A stretch of DNA of 38,073 bases. It comes from Actinomycetes bacterium. Its GTDB lineage: Bacteria > Actinomycetota > Acidimicrobiia > Acidimicrobiales > JAJYXR01. Shown in pieces: positions 17,282-25,790 of this stretch. The stretch spans positions 1 through 38,073 of the forward strand of contig JAJYXW010000125.1 of assembly GCA_021801525.1 (NCBI GenBank), in the 5' to 3' direction. The position numbers and the translations under genes were made by a program. Positions within the stretch are counted from its first letter, which is position 1. Each line of letters starts with the position of its first letter. The notes under the pieces were generated by a model. That model was not told where the DNA came from and made no database searches. It saw only the letters and a list, made by a program, of their open reading frames with translations.

Positions 17282-17299
17282 AGACCGGTGGAGGGTGCT

Positions 17300-17332
17300 C
17301 CGCCGCACTTCCGCCGCACTTCCGCCGCACTG
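17300..17332 (+). repeat. Three 11-bp tandem repeats after the kinase gene
   Basis: CGCCGCACTTC occurs at 17300-17310 and 17311-17321, with a near copy at 17322-17332. It is purely intergenic, 19 nt after the kinase stop, and its period is not divisible by three. Confidence 0.85.
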
Positions 17333-17351
17333 CCGGGAATAGACACCTCGG

Positions 17352-17783
17352 ATGGCGGTTGTGCAGACCGTGACCGACTACGCCGAAGTGCTGAGTGACC
17401 TCTCTTCACCGATCTCCGAGCTTCGAGAGCACGTGCCCGAGGTGTGGTCGGCGTACGCGGCAGAGCACAAGGCCGTGCTCTCCGACGGCGCGCTCTCGGC
17501 GAAGACCAAGGAGCTCATGGCCCTGGCCGTCGCCGTAGTGAAGCGATGTGACGGCTGCATAGCGTCCCATGCAAGAGGAGCGGCGCGCCGGGGTGCGACT
17601 CCCGGCGAGGTGGCAGAGACGATCGGCGTGACGATGCTCATGGACGGCGGCCCTGCAACGGTGTACGGGCCACGTGCCTGGCAGGCCTACCAGCAGTTCT
17701 CGGAGCGTTACGCTGAGCGCTCGCCGTCAGGAGGCGCTGCCGGGGCAACTCCCGTCGGGGGAGGCAGCGATGGGAGGCTTTGA
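17352..17783 (+). CDS. AhpD/carboxymuconolactone decarboxylase-family protein
   Basis: 143 aa, all-helical family of small peroxidase-linked thiol proteins. The redox motif CDGCIASH (CxxC followed by His) lies in the conserved context KELMALAVAVVKRCDGC and is followed by GATPGEVAETIGVTMLMDGGPA. The likely role is thiol-dependent peroxide reduction or a related redox step in the cytosol. It overlaps the next gene by 14 nt. Expression may continue from the kinase operon. The exact substrate cannot be told from sequence. Confidence 0.87.
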   Translation: MAVVQTVTDYAEVLSDLSSPISELREHVPEVWSAYAAEHKAVLSDGALSAKTKELMALAVAVVKRCDGCIASHARGAARRGATPGEVAETIGVTMLMDGGPATVYGPRAWQAYQQFSERYAERSPSGGAAGATPVGGGSDGRL

Positions 17784-18402
17784 GGTGCCCCCGAGCGCCG
17801 GCGAGGAGTGGGACAGGCGTTATGCCGCATCCGACCACGTTTGGACCTCCGAGCCCGACGCGTTGCTCGTAGAGCTGGCTGGGTCGCTCACCACCGGCAA
17901 CGCGCTGGACCTCGGCTCGGGCGAAGGTCGCAACGCCTGCTGGCTCGCGGCACAGGGATGGCAGGTCGTCGCAGTAGACGCCTCCAAGGTGGCCCTCGAG
18001 AGGGTCGCGGCGCGAGCGGAGAAGGAAGGTTCCGCCGAGCGGGTGCGCTGCGTACTCGCGGACCTGGTGGACTTCGTGCCAGACGAAGGAGCTTTCGACC
18101 TGGTCGTGGTTTCCAACCTCCACCTGGAGCCCGCCTTGCACTCGACCGTGTTCGATCGCGCCAAGGCTGCCCTCGCTCCTGGTGGGCACGTCTTCGTCGT
18201 CGGGCACCATCGCGACAGCGCAGGACTTGCGGGCCCGCCGGACCCCGAGAGGCTCTACACCGAGGAGCGCCTCCACAGCGCGCTGCGCGGCCTCGATGTC
18301 TTGCGCCTGGAGCGCCTCAGTCGCCGCCACGAAGGACACGGGAGCGCCCACGACGTGACCGACGTCGTGGCCTGGGCGAGGCGGGCGACCTCCGCGGGCT
18401 GA
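17770..18402 (+). CDS. Class I SAM-dependent methyltransferase
   Basis: 210 aa from ATG 17770, which has GGGGGAGG nearby and overlaps the preceding stop. The frame is open upstream, but the overlap start fits the conserved WDRRYAASDHVW beginning. The SAM-binding motif is NALDLGSGEGRNACWLAAQGW, with VVAVDAS as motif II and a later FDLVVVSNLHLEP. The pattern resembles TehB/thiopurine-type small-molecule methyltransferases. Coupling to an AhpD-like protein suggests detoxification, but the substrate is unknown. Confidence 0.85.
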   Translation: MGGFEVPPSAGEEWDRRYAASDHVWTSEPDALLVELAGSLTTGNALDLGSGEGRNACWLAAQGWQVVAVDASKVALERVAARAEKEGSAERVRCVLADLVDFVPDEGAFDLVVVSNLHLEPALHSTVFDRAKAALAPGGHVFVVGHHRDSAGLAGPPDPERLYTEERLHSALRGLDVLRLERLSRRHEGHGSAHDVTDVVAWARRATSAG

Positions 18403-18405
18403 TCT

Positions 18406-18510
18406 GCGGGGCTGCGGCTTGGCCCCGCGTACCTGGCTGCCGCCGGGCCGCGCGCATCCACCTTCGGGTGGCGCGCACCTGGATGCAGGTGGCGCGCTCC
18501 TACCTGCCGG
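18406..18510 (+). other. Hairpin-rich 21-bp repeat region after the methyltransferase
   Basis: GCGGGGC (18406-18412) pairs with GCCCCGC (18422-18428). Next come degenerate 21-bp repeats (GGCGCGCACCTGGATGCAGG type, about 18450-18510). One hairpin is CCACC-TTCG-GGTGG (58-71) extended by GCGCG/CGCGC. A second is GCGCGCACCTG (71-81) with CAGGT and GCGCGC (86-97). They share bases 72-76 and so exclude each other. No T-run follows. It may act as a 3' barrier for the methyltransferase transcript. Confidence 0.6.
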
Positions 18511-18538
18511 TGGCACCGTGTCCAGGGCAGCCCGTCCA

Positions 18539-18567
18539 TGCACCTGAAGTGGAACACGTTCTATACT
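18539..18567 (+). promoter_or_regulatory. Thiolase promoter with KstR-like operator
   Basis: TGGAACACGTTCTA (18550-18563) matches the mycobacterial KstR consensus TNNAACNNGTTNNA at every fixed position, with perfect half-sites GAAC/GTTC. A -10 box TATACT lies at 18562-18567 and overlaps the operator end. A weak -35 (TGCACC, 18539-18544) is 17 nt upstream. A bound repressor would occlude RNA polymerase. Confidence 0.75.
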
Positions 18568-18642
18568 AGGGGCGAGCTATGCCCTCGCATGAAGGGCAGC
18601 TATGCGCGTCTGGCATCGCTGCCCGCTTTGACGCAGGCGTAG

Positions 18643-19845
<1,203 letters not shown>

Positions 19846-19867
19846 ACCGGCCAACCGGTGAAGCGAA

Positions 19868-20680
19868 GTGGTTGGCGTGAGCGGCGTGACCGGCACCGAG
19901 CACCTGAGCTTCGACCGTGTCGGGGCTGTTGCCGTGGTGACGATGAACCGGCCGGAGGCGAAGAATGCTCTCAGCCTGCCGATGCTCGTCGGCATGGCGG
20001 ACGCCTGGGAGGAGATCGACGGTGACGACTCGATCCGCTGCGCGGTGCTGACCGGTGCCGGCGGCAGCTTCTGCTCAGGCATGGATCTGAAGTCGATGTC
20101 GGGGCCGGAGGCCGAGCCCTACAAGCACAGGCTCGAGGCCGACCCGGACCTTCACTGGAAGGCTCTCCTGCGGCAGTACAGCCTTGGAAAGCCGCTGATC
20201 GCAGCAGTGGAGGGCTGGGCAGTGGCCGGTGGGACCGAGATACTCCAGGCAACTGACATCCGCGTCGCAGGAGAATCGGCACGCTTCGGGCTCTTCGAGG
20301 CCCGGCGCGGGCTCTTCCCGCTAGGCGGCTCCACGGTGCGCCTGCGCCGGCAGGTACCATTCACTGTCGCGATGGACATGCTCCTTACTGCACGCGAAGT
20401 GAGCGCCGAGGAGGCGCTGGCCATCGGCCTCATCGGAAAGGTCGTGCCCGACGGAACCGCGCTCGATGCTGCTCTTTCGACTGCGGAGGCTGTATGCGCC
20501 AACGCGCCCTTGTCGGTAGAGGCGATCAAGAGGTCCGTACGCGAGACGGAGTCCATGCCGGAGGAGGAGGCGCTCAGAGTAGAGCTCGAGATAGGAATGC
20601 CTATCTTTGCTACGCAGGATGCTGCCGAGGGCCAGCGAGCCTTCGCAGAGAAGCGGCCGCCCCGCTTCGAGCGCCGGTGA
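19868..20680 (+). CDS. Enoyl-CoA hydratase, EchA19-like
   Basis: Crotonase-fold hydratase adding water to 2-enoyl-CoA. 270 aa from GTG 19868; GTG 19877 or 19886 are also possible. Both catalytic glutamates are kept: E124 in AGGTEILQATDIRVAG and E144 in FGLFEARRGLFPLGGS. Oxyanion segments are SFCSGMDLK and the GWAVAGG loop. The segments GGTEILQ-TDIRVAGESA-FG and RSVRETESMPEEEAL closely recall mycobacterial EchA19, a steroid side-chain hydratase under KstR control. It lies 22 nt after the thiolase and its stop overlaps the thioesterase start, so the three genes are one operon. Confidence 0.87.
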   Translation: MVGVSGVTGTEHLSFDRVGAVAVVTMNRPEAKNALSLPMLVGMADAWEEIDGDDSIRCAVLTGAGGSFCSGMDLKSMSGPEAEPYKHRLEADPDLHWKALLRQYSLGKPLIAAVEGWAVAGGTEILQATDIRVAGESARFGLFEARRGLFPLGGSTVRLRRQVPFTVAMDMLLTAREVSAEEALAIGLIGKVVPDGTALDAALSTAEAVCANAPLSVEAIKRSVRETESMPEEEALRVELEIGMPIFATQDAAEGQRAFAEKRPPRFERR

Positions 20681-21552
20681 GCTCCGAGCCTGCTACGCCG
20701 AGCTCGGACAGTGCCGAGTCGGATGAAAGGGTTGCCGGCTCAGGAATTGGCGGCCCAGCAATTGGCGGCGCAGCAGTCGCCGGCCCAGCAGTTGCCGGCT
20801 CGGGAGTTTCTGATTTCGGCGTCACGGGGGACAGCGAGCTCGAGCATGGAGAAACCGTATCGAGCCCGTTGGAGACGAGTGAGCGGGTCCGGCTGGCTCG
20901 AGGGCTTCGCCGCATGGTGCGCTCCGTCGTGGCCGCGGAGCTCGCCCCGGAGGATCTGAGCGAAGCCGCTGACCGGGTCGAGGAGCTTGCCGCCATGCTC
21001 GAAGATCGAGCGGGTCCTGCACCCCGCATGCGTTCCCACCCAGACCCCGGGGCGCCACCCGAGGAGTTCTTCCCGACGAGCCCTGTGATCGGATTCGCGA
21101 ACCCCCTGGCGCCGCCGGTGCTCGTGGACACGAGCGGGGGAGAGGTGCATGCGAGAGCGGTCTTCGACGAGCCCTACGAGGGCCCGCCGACTTGCGTTCA
21201 CGGAGGCGTCATAGCGATGGTCTTCGACGAGCTTCTCGGAGCAGCGAACATAGTTGCGGGCCAGCCAGGTATGACGGGTACGCTGACCATCCGCTACAGG
21301 AGGCCGACTCCACTCGGCACAGAGCTCCAGATGGTGGCTCGCTGTACGGGCCGGGAGGGGCGAAAGATCCGGGCCTGGGGCGCGATCTACCACGGGGACG
21401 TCATGACTGCAGAGGCCGAAGGGATCTTCGTCGAGGTGCCCGCTGAGCGTTTCGCTGCACTGGCCGAAGGCCACCTGAGCCGTGATGGCCTGAGCCGGGC
21501 TGCGGCCGAGGCCGAGCGTATCGGCCTCACAGGTCCACCAGGTGCCAGTTGA
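20677..21552 (+). CDS. Hotdog-fold acyl-CoA thioesterase (PaaI/4HBT type) with repeat linker
   Basis: Hydrolyses acyl-CoA to the free acid and CoA. 291 aa from GTG 20677, which overlaps the hydratase stop (GTGA). Residues 19-43 are a tandem Ala/Gly/Pro array (VAGSG IGGPA IGGAA and so on). A helical segment follows (about 65-110, RVRLARGLRRMVRSVVAAEL). The hotdog domain (about 120-265) carries the HGG motif in PTCVHGGVIAMVFDELLG and RYRRPTPLGTEL. The stop codon lies in a 17-bp repeat array. It probably relieves CoA trapping during steroid side-chain or fatty-acid breakdown; the preferred acyl group is unknown. Confidence 0.82.
   Translation: MSSEPATPSSDSAESDERVAGSGIGGPAIGGAAVAGPAVAGSGVSDFGVTGDSELEHGETVSSPLETSERVRLARGLRRMVRSVVAAELAPEDLSEAADRVEELAAMLEDRAGPAPRMRSHPDPGAPPEEFFPTSPVIGFANPLAPPVLVDTSGGEVHARAVFDEPYEGPPTCVHGGVIAMVFDELLGAANIVAGQPGMTGTLTIRYRRPTPLGTELQMVARCTGREGRKIRAWGAIYHGDVMTAEAEGIFVEVPAERFAALAEGHLSRDGLSRAAAEAERIGLTGPPGAS
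20731..20805 (+). repeat. Five 15-bp repeats near the thioesterase 5' end
   Basis: Units of the type GTTGCCGGCTCAGGA encode VAGSG, IGGPA, IGGAA, VAGPA and VAGSG. The reading frame is preserved and the encoded linker is hydrophobic and flexible. It sits ahead of all conserved domains. Confidence 0.85.
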
Positions 21553-21591
21553 CCCGGGGTGCCAGTTGACCGGGAGCCAGTTGACCGGGGG
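21541..21591 (+). repeat. Three 17-bp repeats spanning the thioesterase stop
   Basis: GGTGCCAGTTGACCCGG at 21541-21557 and near copies at 21558-21574 and 21575-21591. The TGA at 21550-21552 inside unit 1 is the thioesterase stop. The 17-bp period brings each later TGA into a different frame. Confidence 0.88.
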
Positions 21592-21646
21592 CGGGCGGAA
21601 CGCAGCGGCGACCGCAAGGTCGTGATCCGGCCACAGCTTGGATTTC

Positions 21647-21701
21647 GCTCAACTATTCGCCGCATCGTGCCGATGATGGTTGCTGGAGCGAATAGTTGTG
21701 C
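21647..21701. promoter_or_regulatory. Inverted repeat upstream of the PAS kinase
   Basis: GCTCAACTATTCGC (21647-21660) and GCGAATAGTTGTGC (21688-21701) are inverted copies with one mismatch, including 11 perfect pairs, around a 27-nt spacer. The arms are AT-richer than their surroundings. It could be a two-site operator or an RNA hairpin in the leader of the kinase gene at 21818. There is no T-run, so it is not a standard terminator. Confidence 0.6.
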
Positions 21702-21817
21702 ATGCGGGAGTGCTCCGGCTCCGACCCGCCACCGGCCGCATGCGTCGCCCCGGGGCCGTTGACGCCGGGCAGTGCATCCGCGGCTCCTCTGGATATCGAG
21801 CGTATTCTGAGGTGGAC

Positions 21818-23065
21818 ATGAACTTGCGCGAGCAATTGCCGGGCGATCTCGGCTGCGAGCCGCACCTCGGCGCGCATGCCCTGGCCGACGCGCCTCCATC
21901 AGGCGGGAGCGCCGGATCTCGCACTTCTGCACGCGCTTGCGGCACGCCCGCTGTCCCCAGCGTGTTCCTGGGCGAGTTCGCGCTCCTTTCGGCGGAGATG
22001 CTCTGCGTCCAGACCTTCGAAGGAGAGCTCGTTTGGTGGAACCAGGCTCTCGAGGACGCTCTCGGATATTCCACCGCCGAGCTCGACTGCGTGAACGTCG
22101 GGAGGCTCATCCACCCTGAGGACCTCGAGCCCACCTTGGCCGAGCTGCCGAAGCTGCTTCTCGGCGGGCAGACGGTTGGCTTCGTCAATCGCTATAGAGC
22201 CAAGGACGGGGCCTGGCGCGCAATCGAGTGGACTGCTCGGGCGGCGCCCGAAGACTGCCTCGTGTACTCCGCCGGGCGCGATGTCTCGGCACGGGTGGAG
22301 GCCGAACAGTCCCTCGGCGAGCAGAGCCGCCGGCTCCAGCTCGCCTACGAGCGCATGGAGCGCGAGAGCCGTAGGAAAAGCGAGTTCCTTTCGCGCGTGA
22401 GCCACGAGCTTCGCACCCCGCTCAACTCCGTGATCGGGTTCGCTCAGCTCCTGCAGATGGATTCTCTCCTGCCGGGCCAGGCGAATGCCGTCGATCACAT
22501 ACTGCGGGCCGGACGTCACCTCCTCTCTCTCATAGAGGACTTGATCGACATCGGTGGTATCGAAGCCGGCGGGCTCGAGTTGTCCCTGGAGCCGGTGGAC
22601 GTGGCGTCGGTGGTCGAGGAGGCGATGTCGATCACGAGGCCGCTCGCGGCGCAGGCGAGCGTGGCGCTGGAGGTCCGTCCCGGCGACGGCGTCTGGGTGC
22701 TGGCTGATCGCCAGCGTCTCGTGCAGGTGCTCATAAACCTGCTCTCGAATGCGGTCAAGTACAACGTCGCGGGGGGCGCCGCCGAGGTCGGGTGGGCTAC
22801 AGGTCCGCGCCGGCGTGTCTCGCTCGTCGTCTCGGACACCGGCATCGGCATCGACCCCGTGGTGGCTAGCCGGGTGTTCGAGCCTTTCGACCGCCTCGGA
22901 GCGGAATCCTCTGGTGTGACCGGTGCCGGAGTGGGCTTGTCGCTCTCGCGCCAGCTGGTAGAAGCCATGGGCGGGACCATCGGGTTCTCGTCGCTCCCGG
23001 GAAAGGGAAGCGTCTTCCGGGTGAACCTCGAGGCGGCGGAAGCTCCCCTGGAAGCCGCCGGCTGA
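21818..23065 (+). CDS. Orphan PAS-domain histidine kinase
   Basis: 415 aa from ATG 21818, with TGAGGTGG at 21808-21815. A Pro/Ala-rich leader of about 48 residues is followed by a PAS domain (about 52-160: GELVWWNQALEDALGYSTAEL, IHPEDLEP, then a PAC-like end), a short coiled coil, and HisKA with H196 in FLSRVSHELRTPLNSVIGFAQLL. HATPase motifs are NLLSNAVKYNVAGG, DTGIGID and GAGVGLSLSRQLVEAMGG. There is no membrane helix, so it is a cytosolic sensor. No response regulator is adjacent. Its position inside the steroid/acyl-CoA group and ahead of convergent fadD may be functional or incidental. Confidence 0.88.
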   Translation: MNLREQLPGDLGCEPHLGAHALADAPPSGGSAGSRTSARACGTPAVPSVFLGEFALLSAEMLCVQTFEGELVWWNQALEDALGYSTAELDCVNVGRLIHPEDLEPTLAELPKLLLGGQTVGFVNRYRAKDGAWRAIEWTARAAPEDCLVYSAGRDVSARVEAEQSLGEQSRRLQLAYERMERESRRKSEFLSRVSHELRTPLNSVIGFAQLLQMDSLLPGQANAVDHILRAGRHLLSLIEDLIDIGGIEAGGLELSLEPVDVASVVEEAMSITRPLAAQASVALEVRPGDGVWVLADRQRLVQVLINLLSNAVKYNVAGGAAEVGWATGPRRRVSLVVSDTGIGIDPVVASRVFEPFDRLGAESSGVTGAGVGLSLSRQLVEAMGGTIGFSSLPGKGSVFRVNLEAAEAPLEAAG

Positions 23066-23074
23066 ACCTGGCTC

Positions 23075-24625
23075 TCAGATGGCGCGGGTGCGCCCTTCCC
23101 AGTAGGGATCGCGCAGCTTTCGCTTGTAGAGCTTCCCGTTGGGGTCGCGGGGCATCTCTGCCACGAAGTCGACGGACTTGGGGGTCTTGAACTTGGCCAG
23201 CCTGCCTTCGCAGTAGGCGATGATCTCCGCGGCGAGCTCGGGAGAGGGATCGAGACCGGGTGCTGGCTCGATTGCGGCCTTGACCTCCTCCCCCCAGTCC
23301 TCGTTGGGAATGCCGAACACTGCAGCGTCGGCGATCGCCGGGTGGGTGAGCAAAACGCCCTCGATCTCCGCCGGATAGATGTTGGCACCGCCCGAGATGA
23401 TCATGTCGGCCTTGCGGTCGCAGAGGAACAGGTAGCCGTCCTCGTCCAGGTAGCCGATGTCCCCCACGGTGAAGAAGCGCCCGAGGCGGTTGCTCTCGGT
23501 TTTCTCGCGGTCCTTGTGGTACTCGAAGTCGCCGGTCTGCATGGACATGTAAACAGTGCCGGTCTGGTTAGGCCCCAGCAGTTCGCCGCCTTCGTCGAAG
23601 ATCGCGATCTCCGATATGGGCCACGGCCTGCCCACCGTTCCTGGCTTCTTCAGCCATTCTTCCGTTCTGACAAGCGTGCCCCCGCCTTCGCTGGCCGCGT
23701 AGTACTCGTCTATCACCGGTCCCCACCACTCGATCATCTTGCGCTTCACCTCCACGGGGCAGGGAGCTGCGGCGTGGATCATGTGGCGGAGAGAAGACAT
23801 GTCGTAGCGGGACTTCACTTCTTCGGTCAGGGCGAGCAGCCGGTGGAACTGCGTCGGCACCATGTGCGAGTGGGTTACCTGCCGCGCCTGGATCAGCTCC
23901 AGGCAGCGCTCGGGATCCCACTTGTCCATCATCACCACGGTGTGCCCGAGATGGAGCGCAGCAGCCGAGAAGCGCAGCACGGCGGTGTGGTATAGGGGGG
24001 AGCCGAGGAGGTGCACGTTGTCATCGCCGGGCTGGATCCCGAAGAGGAACAGGATGCCTGCCAGGCCAAGGGCCGCTTCCTCGGGCGAGATGCCGAGCAG
24101 CTTGCGGCGTACCCCCTTGGGGTTACCCGTCGTGCCGGAGGTGTAGTTCATCACGTCTCCGACGGTGCGCCCCTCGGGAGTGCCCGAAGGCTGCGCGTCG
24201 CGAAGCTGAGAGTAGGAAGCGAAACCGGGGAGGTCTCCGACCGCGAGGCATCGGCTGGCGGGCATCTCGGCCAGCTCGACTGCATCCAGGCAGGCGTCGG
24301 CGAAGCGCTCATGCGCTACGAGCACCTGCGCTTCGGAGTCCGACAGGATGTAGGCGATCTCAGGGGCGACGAGGTGGTGGTTGATCGGCACCAGGTACAT
24401 ACCGGCCTGCAGCGTCGCCAGGTAGAGCTCGAAGAACTCGGAGCAGTTGGGCAGCACTGCCGCAACTGCGTCACCTGGTCCGAGGCCGAGTTGGCGCAGC
24501 GCGAGTGTCGCCTTGTTGGCGCCTTCGAGGAGCGACCCCGCGCTCAGCTCTTCGCCGTCAGGCGTTACGAGGGCCAGGTGTCGAGGATCCTCCTGTGCCA
24601 ATGCCCAGAACCCGAGATCGCCCAT
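23075..24625 (-). CDS. Acyl-CoA synthetase (FadD family)
   Basis: ATP-dependent activation of a carboxylic acid to acyl-CoA through acyl-AMP. 516 aa with P-loop-like MNYTSGTTGNPKGVRRK, the motif YYAASEGGGT, FTVGDIGYLDEDGYLFLCDRKADMIISGG and the catalytic C-terminal lysine region DPNGKLYKRKLR. GGGAAGGGAA precedes ATG 24625. The pattern is of the FadD4/crotonobetaine-ligase-like group rather than FadD19 or FadD3 as I remember them. It is read from the operator-controlled promoter at 24757-24785. A steroid, bile-acid-like or fatty acid substrate is possible. Confidence 0.87.
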   Translation of the reverse strand: MGDLGFWALAQEDPRHLALVTPDGEELSAGSLLEGANKATLALRQLGLGPGDAVAAVLPNCSEFFELYLATLQAGMYLVPINHHLVAPEIAYILSDSEAQVLVAHERFADACLDAVELAEMPASRCLAVGDLPGFASYSQLRDAQPSGTPEGRTVGDVMNYTSGTTGNPKGVRRKLLGISPEEAALGLAGILFLFGIQPGDDNVHLLGSPLYHTAVLRFSAAALHLGHTVVMMDKWDPERCLELIQARQVTHSHMVPTQFHRLLALTEEVKSRYDMSSLRHMIHAAAPCPVEVKRKMIEWWGPVIDEYYAASEGGGTLVRTEEWLKKPGTVGRPWPISEIAIFDEGGELLGPNQTGTVYMSMQTGDFEYHKDREKTESNRLGRFFTVGDIGYLDEDGYLFLCDRKADMIISGGANIYPAEIEGVLLTHPAIADAAVFGIPNEDWGEEVKAAIEPAPGLDPSPELAAEIIAYCEGRLAKFKTPKSVDFVAEMPRDPNGKLYKRKLRDPYWEGRTRAI

Positions 24626-24756
24626 GCCTGTTCCCTTCCCTTCCCCCTACGTCTACCAGACGCGCCCTACGCCCCCCAGACGCGAAAGACGGCGGCACCC
24701 TGGACGAGCCCTCGGGGGGGTTGAGGGTCGTCCCGGGCAGCGCCGCTCTCGCTTAT

Positions 24757-24785
24757 ATAGTAGAACAGGTTCTCGTCGGAGTCAA
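24757..24785 (-). promoter_or_regulatory. fadD promoter with KstR-like operator; may also control the SDR gene
   Basis: On the minus strand: -35 TTGACT (24785-24780), a 17-nt spacer and -10 TACTAT (24762-24757). The operator TAGAACAGGTTCTC (24761-24774) lies in the spacer and matches TNNAACNNGTTNNA except for the last base. Its offset from the -10 equals that at the thiolase promoter. On the plus strand TATAGT (24756-24761) could be a -10 for the SDR gene, so both directions may be repressed together. Confidence 0.75.
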
Positions 24786-24853
24786 GGGGGCTTCGACAGC
24801 GAGATGCGGGCTCGGCGCAGGTGTGAGAGCCAACTGAGAGGAGGGCCTAGAGG

Positions 24854-25759
24854 ATGGCCGGTTTTCTGGAGGGAAAGGCTGTGGTCGTCACCGGTGGCGG
24901 TGGCGGCATCGGAAAGGCGTGCGCTCTCGCGTGTGCTTCCGAGGGAGCCTCGGTCGTTGTCGCTGACATAGGCGTTGGGCTCGCAGGTGAGGACCCCCGC
25001 AGCGAGGTTGCCGAGGCGGTCGTCTCGGAGATCGAGGCGCTCGGGGGCAAGGCGGTTGCCGTGGCCGAGAGCGTGGCGACGATGGCGGGCGGCGAGCGCA
25101 TAGTCAGCACCTGCGTGGAGAGCTTCGGGCGCATTGACGGCGTTGTAGCTGTAGCAGGGATCCTGCGTGAGCGGATGCTGTTCAACATGGCCGAGGACGA
25201 ATGGGACGCCGTGATCGCTACCCACCTGAAGGGGCACTTCACAGTCTTCAGGCAGGCAGCGTCGGTCATGCGCGAGCAGCGTGCCGGCTCGCTGGTCGGT
25301 TTCACGTCCGGAGCTTTTGCCGGGAGCGTCGCCCAGGCCAACTACTCGGCTGCCAAGGGTGGCATCGTGTCATTGGTGCGCTCGGCAGCGGCCGGGCTGT
25401 ACCGCTACGGCGTGACGGCGAATGCCATCGCACCGGTCGCCCGCACGCGCATGTCCGCCAACGTGCCTATGGACCTGGCGGAGATGGGGGATCCCGAAGA
25501 CGTCGCTCCCATGGTCGTCTTCCTGCTCTCCGAGCGCGCCCGCCATGTCACCGGCCAGGTATACACGGTGGTGGGTCCCAAGATCGCTGTATGGAACCAG
25601 CCCGTCGAGGTGCGTGCGGTGTACGCCGAGGGTCGCTGGAGCCCCGAGCAGATTGCCGAGCGGCTGGACGCGACGGTGGGCCAGGAGCGGATGGGGCTCA
25701 TAGACAAGCTCGAGGAGTACCGCCGGGCCGCGGCCTCCGGAGCAAGACCGAACGCCTAG
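24854..25759 (+). CDS. Short-chain dehydrogenase, MFE-2/17beta-HSD4-like
   Basis: NAD(P)-dependent oxidoreductase of 301 aa, probably oxidising a 3-hydroxyacyl-CoA or steroid hydroxyl. The nucleotide motif is VVVTGGGGGIGKA (14-20) and the catalytic residues are S152, Y164 and K168 in SGAFAGSVAQANYSAAKGG. THLKGHF replaces the usual Asn motif with a His, as in MFE-2 relatives. The C-terminal extension after TGQVYTVVG (NQPVEVRAVYAEGRWSPEQI) is longer than in classical SDRs. GAGAGGAGGG precedes ATG 24854. It is divergent from fadD across the KstR-like operator, so it is likely part of the same catabolic regulon. Confidence 0.87.
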   Translation: MAGFLEGKAVVVTGGGGGIGKACALACASEGASVVVADIGVGLAGEDPRSEVAEAVVSEIEALGGKAVAVAESVATMAGGERIVSTCVESFGRIDGVVAVAGILRERMLFNMAEDEWDAVIATHLKGHFTVFRQAASVMREQRAGSLVGFTSGAFAGSVAQANYSAAKGGIVSLVRSAAAGLYRYGVTANAIAPVARTRMSANVPMDLAEMGDPEDVAPMVVFLLSERARHVTGQVYTVVGPKIAVWNQPVEVRAVYAEGRWSPEQIAERLDATVGQERMGLIDKLEEYRRAAASGARPNA

Positions 25760-25790
25760 AGCTCTAACGCCCGACTGCCCGGGAGGGTCC

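Noticed and set aside
21680..21817. TTG start for the PAS kinase inside the inverted repeat
   Set aside because: ATG 21818 has a clear ribosome binding site and the extra residues show no domain similarity.
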